NCBI GenBank assembly: GCA_012523015.1
Contig: JAAYJI010000323.1
Coordinates: 1 to 37,104, forward strand
DNA: 37,104 nucleotides
Direction: 5' to 3'
From: Candidatus Hydrogenedentota bacterium
GTDB taxonomy: Bacteria; Hydrogenedentota; Hydrogenedentia; Hydrogenedentales; CAITNO01
Below the pieces are notes generated by a model. That model ran no database searches. It was given only the letters and a program-made list of their open reading frames with translations, and was not told the origin of the DNA. Positions within the stretch are counted from its first letter, which is position 1, and every line of letters starts with the position of its first letter. Of the stretch, positions 32,866 through 37,104 are shown one piece after another. The translations under genes were made by a program, and so were the position numbers.

Positions 32866-33858
32866 ATGCAGTATAGACAATTAGGGAACAGTGATTTAAA
32901 AATACCGGTGGTGTCCTTTGGCGCTTGGGCAATTGGCGGATGGATGTGGGGCGGTACGGATGATGACCTTGCGATCCGCGCTATCCATGGCGCTATCGAT
33001 CACGGAATGACGCTGATTGATACGGCGCCTGTCTATGGCATGGGACACAGTGAACGTGTGGTGGGCGAGGCTGTCAAAGGCCGCCGTGACCAAGTCATTA
33101 TTGCTACGAAATGTGGACTCCGTTGGGATGATAAGGAAGGCAGTTACCATTTCAGCACGAAGAGCAACGATGGAGTGGATCTAGATGTTTACCGTAACCT
33201 TAAGGCAGCTTCTATCCGCAAGGAATGTGAAGATAGTCTCAGACGGCTGAACGTGGATCATATCGATTTATACCAGTGCCACTGGCCTGATCCGAGCACG
33301 CCGATCCAAGAGACCATGGAGATTTTAACCAAGCTGCAGCAGGAAGGTAAAATTCGCGCTTTTGGTGTGAGTAACTTTTCAAAGGATCAATTGGAAAGCT
33401 GCCTCAAATGGGGGCGCATCGTAAGTGATCAGCCGCGTTACAGTGCGCTGGACCGTTCCATTGAAGAGGAAATTCTCCCCTTTTGCCGCGAGAATAATAT
33501 TGGTATTCTTGCCTATAGCCCCCTGGAACAAGGCTTATTAACCGGTAAAGTGGCTATGGATCGCAATTTTAAGAAAGGCGATCAGCGCCGCGACAAAAAG
33601 CTGTTTGAACACGATAATCGGCTCAGAATTAATACGACCTTGGAGTTCGCACAGTCCATTGCAAATCGCTATGACGCAAGTTTGGCACAAATTTTCTTAG
33701 CGTGGCTCATCGCGCAAGACGGGGTTACTTCCGTTCTTGCCGGCACACGCAATGAGGCGCAGATGAAGGAGAATGCCGGAGCCGGTGAGTTGAAGCTTAC
33801 TGAAGAAGATTGCGCTGCCTTGCGCCGGTATGTGGAATCGCTGCACATTGAACGTTGA
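32866..33858 (+). CDS. Aldo/keto reductase
   Basis: A 330-residue NADPH-dependent oxidoreductase of the AKR superfamily. The catalytic tetrad can be read: Asp52 and Tyr57 in IDTAPVYGMG, Lys82 in IATKCGL and His139 in LYQCHWPD. The C-terminal NAD(P)-binding segment SVLAGTRNEAQMKEN is present. The closest known kind are the YajO/IolS-like AKRs acting on sugars or small aldehydes; the exact substrate is unknown. GGGAG lies about 10 bases before the ATG at 32866. The gene begins 19 bases after the GH3-LysM stop, so it may be in the same transcript. Confidence 0.93.
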   Translation: MQYRQLGNSDLKIPVVSFGAWAIGGWMWGGTDDDLAIRAIHGAIDHGMTLIDTAPVYGMGHSERVVGEAVKGRRDQVIIATKCGLRWDDKEGSYHFSTKSNDGVDLDVYRNLKAASIRKECEDSLRRLNVDHIDLYQCHWPDPSTPIQETMEILTKLQQEGKIRAFGVSNFSKDQLESCLKWGRIVSDQPRYSALDRSIEEEILPFCRENNIGILAYSPLEQGLLTGKVAMDRNFKKGDQRRDKKLFEHDNRLRINTTLEFAQSIANRYDASLAQIFLAWLIAQDGVTSVLAGTRNEAQMKENAGAGELKLTEEDCAALRRYVESLHIER

Positions 33859-34034
33859 TTCCAAGCGCGGCTTTCGTAATCAGCCGGCATGAGCCAAGGC
33901 TTTACCCTGAACCTTCGGAAGCGACAATAGCCGTTAAATAACCGGCCAACGATACGCGTAGCAATTGAAGCGCCTGTCGGATGGGCAGACAGTTCGAGTT
34001 TGACCCTGCCCGATCACGTATTCGGATGTCGGAT

Positions 34035-34064
34035 TTGGTTTGATCCCGCCTTGTCGGGTATAAT
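34035..34064 (+). promoter_or_regulatory. Promoter of tRNA-Ser
   Basis: TTGGTT (34035-34040) and a perfect TATAAT (34059-34064) with an 18-base spacer end 11 bases before the tRNA. The GC-rich bases between the -10 box and the start are like those of stable-RNA promoters. Confidence 0.65.
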
Positions 34065-34075
34065 TCCTGCCATTG

Positions 34076-34165
<90 letters not shown>

Positions 34166-34277
34166 GTTACCCTTCCCTATGAGGAGGTTGGGGATAGATA
34201 GTTGTCATGCCCCTATGGGGGCGCAGTTTGCCTCAATCCGAAAACAGATCGCTTCCCGCCTTAAATGGGTTCTATTC

Positions 34278-35315
34278 ATGATTAACGGTTTCCCTCGGAT
34301 TTTAATCATCCGATTCAGCGCCATTGGAGATGTTGTACGGGTATTGCCTGCTTTAAACGCCTTGCGTCACAGCTTTCCCCATGGCCAAATCGATTGGGCT
34401 GTCGAACAGAAGTCCAAAGATATCCTGCTCGACCATCCCGCCCTTGATCAGATACATGTCTTTAAACGCCCTGCCGAAGTCAAAAAAGCTGTCCTTGCAT
34501 TTTTACAATTTTGTAAAACCCTCCGTGACAGCCGTTATGACATCGTCTTAGATTTTCACGGCATTTTCAAAAGCGGTATCGCAGCCGGATTCACGCGCGC
34601 CAAAGACCGTTTTGCTTTTGCGCCGCCACGGGGCAAAGAGCTGGGCTATCTCTTTTCCAACCACAAAGTGCGTCTGCCGTCCATGCTGCTCAATCGTGTG
34701 GAAGAGAATATGCTGCTCTGTGAGGCGGCCAATGCACGGCCCGGCGCAGTCGAATACAGCATTCCCCTTTCCGAAGAAGTAGAAGAGGCTATTGACGCCT
34801 ACGTACAAGAACAATTCCAGAGCGCCAAACGCATCGTTGCGCTCCATGCGCCTGTAGACCGCCCTTCAAAGCAGTGGCCTATTGATCGGTATGCAGCCTT
34901 GGCCGATATGCTCTTATCTGACGGACGCTTTGAAGTATTGTTGACGTGGGGCCCCGGTCAGCGTGCTTGTGTGGAGAAGCTCGCATCAAAATGCAAGCGT
35001 AATCCCCATATTGCGCCGGAGACTCCCGGTCTGAAAGAGTACGCCTGTATGATCCGCCATTGCGCCCTTTACGTAGGCGGCGATACAGGGCCTATGCATA
35101 TTGCAGCCGCCATGGATGTGCCGGTAGTCGCCATATTTGGCGGTACTTCCCCGCAAAAGCACCAACCCTACAACAAGATCAGCCATATCTTGTATGCCGG
35201 TCCCAAGGAACTGGATCGCAATTTAACAGAACGGCAGGCAAAAGCGTATCTGGATGCCATCACGGCGGATCAAGTCTATGACGCGTGCATCGACCTGTTA
35301 AAGAAACCTCGCTGA
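34278..35315 (+). CDS. Glycosyltransferase family 9 protein (heptosyltransferase-like)
   Basis: A 345-residue GT-B enzyme resembling ADP-heptose:LPS heptosyltransferases. N-terminal block RILIIRFSAIGDVVRVLPAL, an acceptor-binding loop, and the nucleotide-sugar block GGDTGPMHIAAAMDVPVVAIFGG-like (given here as GGDTGPMHIAAA and VVAIFGGTSPQKHQPY) are clear. It would add a sugar, likely a heptose, to lipopolysaccharide core or another glycolipid on the cytoplasmic face. A longer open frame starts at 34119, inside tRNA-Ser, and cannot be real; the ATG at 34278 gives the family N-terminus. There is no strong Shine-Dalgarno site. Convergent with the following aldo/keto reductase gene, seven bases between stops. 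Confidence 0.88.
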   Translation: MINGFPRILIIRFSAIGDVVRVLPALNALRHSFPHGQIDWAVEQKSKDILLDHPALDQIHVFKRPAEVKKAVLAFLQFCKTLRDSRYDIVLDFHGIFKSGIAAGFTRAKDRFAFAPPRGKELGYLFSNHKVRLPSMLLNRVEENMLLCEAANARPGAVEYSIPLSEEVEEAIDAYVQEQFQSAKRIVALHAPVDRPSKQWPIDRYAALADMLLSDGRFEVLLTWGPGQRACVEKLASKCKRNPHIAPETPGLKEYACMIRHCALYVGGDTGPMHIAAAMDVPVVAIFGGTSPQKHQPYNKISHILYAGPKELDRNLTERQAKAYLDAITADQVYDACIDLLKKPR

Positions 35316-35322
35316 CCGAAGC

Positions 35323-36441
35323 TTATTCTTCTTTGCCCAAGCCTTGCCTTTGCGCTTCTTTTAAGGCTTCGAAACGATCCAAAATCGGAAGTTGCTGCGT
35401 ACATTCCGCTTCGCATTGCCGGCACTGCGTACAGGCAGCCAAGACATCTTCCACATCTGTAATATTCCAATGATATTTCAAATGACGCAGCGCAGTGCCC
35501 GGCGCGTCCATCAGTGAAAAATTATAGGCTTCCATCATGCGAACCACAGGGATGTGTTCGGGACAATCTCGGCAATACCCGCATTGCGTGCAATATTCTT
35601 TATAGGAGCTGCTCATGGTTTCGGTCAGAGAATCGATAGCCTGCTGATCCATGGGCGTATAAGAATCTAAAGCTGCAACCGCATCATCCACATCGGCTTT
35701 GTTCCGAAATCCTACCAACGCTGTGGTCACGCCGGGAACAGAAAGATTAAAATGCAGCGCTGTATGAACCATGGTCCGTTGGCTCGCATCGGTGACATGG
35801 CGAAAATGTTTTTCATGCTCTGTAAGGACGCCGCCGCCCAGCGTGTTCATGGTGACAACTGCAAGTCCCCGATCCGCTGCTGCCCGCACGCCCTCCTTGC
35901 GTAAATGGTAGTTCTGTAAGTTCAAACCGATGAGCATACTTTCGAAAAGTCCTTCACCTTCCTCGAGCATGGCTTCCACGTATTGATGTTCTAAGTGGGT
36001 AGACACGCTGATATGACGCACCAGCCCTTCCTCTTTAAGCTGTCGGAACGCACGGAGCACGCCCTTTGCTTTTCTTTTCCCCAAATCTTCAGGCTGCACA
36101 AGACACCAGACATGATAAAAATCAAGGGCATCCACGTGTAAGCGTTCAATGGAGGTTTCGCATTGACGCCGGACGGCATCGGGATCGGCCGCCATGGTTT
36201 TCGAAGAAAGGTAGAAAGGCTTTTGGGTCTTTTGCATCTCCTTAACCGCTATGCCCATGATCGTTTCACTATAATCGTCGCAATAGGTGGGCGCTGTGTC
36301 AAAATAGGTGATGCCCCGTTCAAAGGCATGGTAGACGATCTCAGCCATGGCTTCTGTATCAGCAGGATTTTCAAAGCGCATGCCGCCAAAGCCAATGCGC
36401 GATATGGTTAAACCGGTATTTCCAAATGAAGAATAAAGCAT
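35323..36441 (-). CDS. Aldo/keto reductase with C-terminal [4Fe-4S] ferredoxin-like domain
   Basis: A 372-residue protein. The N-terminal AKR barrel holds Asp48 and Tyr53 (FDTAPTYCDD), Lys81 (SSKTM) and His110 (FYHVWC). The C-terminal ~90 residues carry two Cys clusters, CTQCGYCRDCPEHIPV and CTQCRQCEAECTQQLPI, each with the C-x2-C-x2-C-x3-C pattern of a 4Fe-4S cluster followed by Pro or Leu-Pro. Such AKRs are found in anaerobes and facultative bacteria and may take electrons from ferredoxin. The substrate is unknown. ATG at 36439-36441 with a weak AGAGA upstream. It is not adjacent to the other aldo/keto reductase and shares only the barrel with it. Confidence 0.9.
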   Translation of the reverse strand: MLYSSFGNTGLTISRIGFGGMRFENPADTEAMAEIVYHAFERGITYFDTAPTYCDDYSETIMGIAVKEMQKTQKPFYLSSKTMAADPDAVRRQCETSIERLHVDALDFYHVWCLVQPEDLGKRKAKGVLRAFRQLKEEGLVRHISVSTHLEHQYVEAMLEEGEGLFESMLIGLNLQNYHLRKEGVRAAADRGLAVVTMNTLGGGVLTEHEKHFRHVTDASQRTMVHTALHFNLSVPGVTTALVGFRNKADVDDAVAALDSYTPMDQQAIDSLTETMSSSYKEYCTQCGYCRDCPEHIPVVRMMEAYNFSLMDAPGTALRHLKYHWNITDVEDVLAACTQCRQCEAECTQQLPILDRFEALKEAQRQGLGKEE

Positions 36442-36639
36442 AGGTCTCTCGTAGGGTTTAAACTAATGGTTGTATAAGAAAAGAAAGTAGTTGTGGACTC
36501 GGTGAAGACCATTTTCTCGTCGCGAGCAGCGCTCACGAAGGTATTATGCGGTGCCGCTGATCAAAGGCGCTTCACAACAGCTTTTATGCCATGTCGGAAT
36601 ACAGGGATATAGTCCCTAAGTACCGCGCCCTTTTTATGG

Positions 36640-37104
36640 CTAGCGGTCAGTACGCCGCCGATCCACAAAGATAACGCTTTTCCCTTCGGTAGGTTGGGCT
36701 TTTTGGCGTACCTGTGCGAGAACCTCCAACATCTTTTTGCCGGACTTAAAACTTCGGTGCTGCGTATGGGCAACGCCGACAGCAAGTGCCATTAAGGGCG
36801 CATGCACACTGCGCCCGTCGACGCTCTTCGCCAATAAGAAGCCTTGGTCCAATTCTTGCGGGGTATAGAAACGGCGCACATCCGTATCAAATTGTTCGAT
36901 CATAGCAGCGCAATACCGTTCGTAGTCCTCCAGTTTCAGCATCAGGATGAAATGCTGGCGGCCCATGTGGGCGATGCTCGATTCGTAACAGCCTTGTGAT
37001 TTAGTCAGGTTCGATAAAAGGGTCGACATCCATTTCAATACGTTGTCTTGCCCTTCCCGACCGCGATTTTTACTGAAGGCATCAAAGCCGACAATGTCGA
37101 TGTA
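36640..37104 (-). CDS. GGDEF-like domain protein, 3' part only
   Basis: The last 154 codons of a minus-strand gene that starts beyond the right edge; the frame is open to the window end. The visible part begins YIDIVGFDAFSKNRG, like the first block of GGDEF domains (D-x-D-x-F-K-x-x-N/D). The position of the GG(D/E)EF motif reads HMGRQHFI, so the active-site acidic residues are lost and it should not make cyclic di-GMP. Related degenerate domains serve as signal-binding or dimerisation modules in response regulators. Stop codon TAG at 36640-36642. The upstream domains, which would define its role, are out of sight. Confidence 0.68.
   Translation of the reverse strand, partial: YIDIVGFDAFSKNRGREGQDNVLKWMSTLLSNLTKSQGCYESSIAHMGRQHFILMLKLEDYERYCAAMIEQFDTDVRRFYTPQELDQGFLLAKSVDGRSVHAPLMALAVGVAHTQHRSFKSGKKMLEVLAQVRQKAQPTEGKSVIFVDRRRTDR

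Overview
The window looks like chromosomal DNA of a free-living, probably Gram-negative bacterium with roughly even base composition. Bacterial signs are sigma70-like promoters, Shine-Dalgarno sites, a tRNA-Ser, and a heptosyltransferase-type GT9 enzyme that suggests an outer membrane. Tat-exported FAD oxidoreductases with a discoidin-like tail and Tat-exported sugar-isomerase-like proteins recall uncultured, carbohydrate-degrading lineages such as Planctomycetes relatives or Candidatus Hydrogenedentota. That placement is inference, because there is no rRNA or other marker here. I see no insertion sequence, phage gene, CRISPR array or toxin-antitoxin pair.

Layout. At 1-5.4 kb are the start of a DAHP synthase gene (minus, cut by the window edge), a hybrid sensor kinase, and a CPA1 cation/proton antiporter with an RCK tail. 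At 5.4-10.1 kb are a small anchored protein of unknown function, exonuclease III overlapping a PlsC acyltransferase, an ABC-2 exporter permease without its ATPase, and a sugar-1-phosphate nucleotidylyltransferase. At 10.1-12.9 kb, minus strand, are an anchored alpha/beta hydrolase and a Tat-exported fucose-isomerase-like protein. At 13.1-17.7 kb is the glycine cleavage operon gcvT-gcvH-gcvPA-gcvPB, preceded by a ZTP (pfl-type) riboswitch. At 17.7-24.2 kb are an MFS transporter, a Tat FAD oxidoreductase with a discoidin-like tail, and a likely manA-cstA pair. At 24.2-30.1 kb are a DUF4926 protein, an M19-type dipeptidase, a ROK sugar kinase, purD with a long leader, and an SGNH hydrolase. At 30.2-37.1 kb are a membrane-anchored GH3-LysM protein whose GH3 catalytic residues look lost, an aldo/keto reductase, tRNA-Ser(GGA), a GT9 glycosyltransferase, a ferredoxin-tailed aldo/keto reductase, and a truncated GGDEF-like gene.

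How it works together. The clearest regulatory link is between purine and one-carbon metabolism: a sensor of ZTP/ZMP, which builds up when 10-formyl-tetrahydrofolate is short, sits directly before the system that makes 5,10-methylene-tetrahydrofolate from glycine. The sequence after the aptamer suggests control of translation by freeing the gcvT ribosome-binding site. The rest is mainly sugar uptake and turnover (MFS, ROK, ManA, isomerase-like protein, aldo/keto reductases), cell-envelope synthesis (PlsC, ABC permease, nucleotidylyltransferase, GT9, LysM protein) and signalling (hybrid kinase, GGDEF-like protein).
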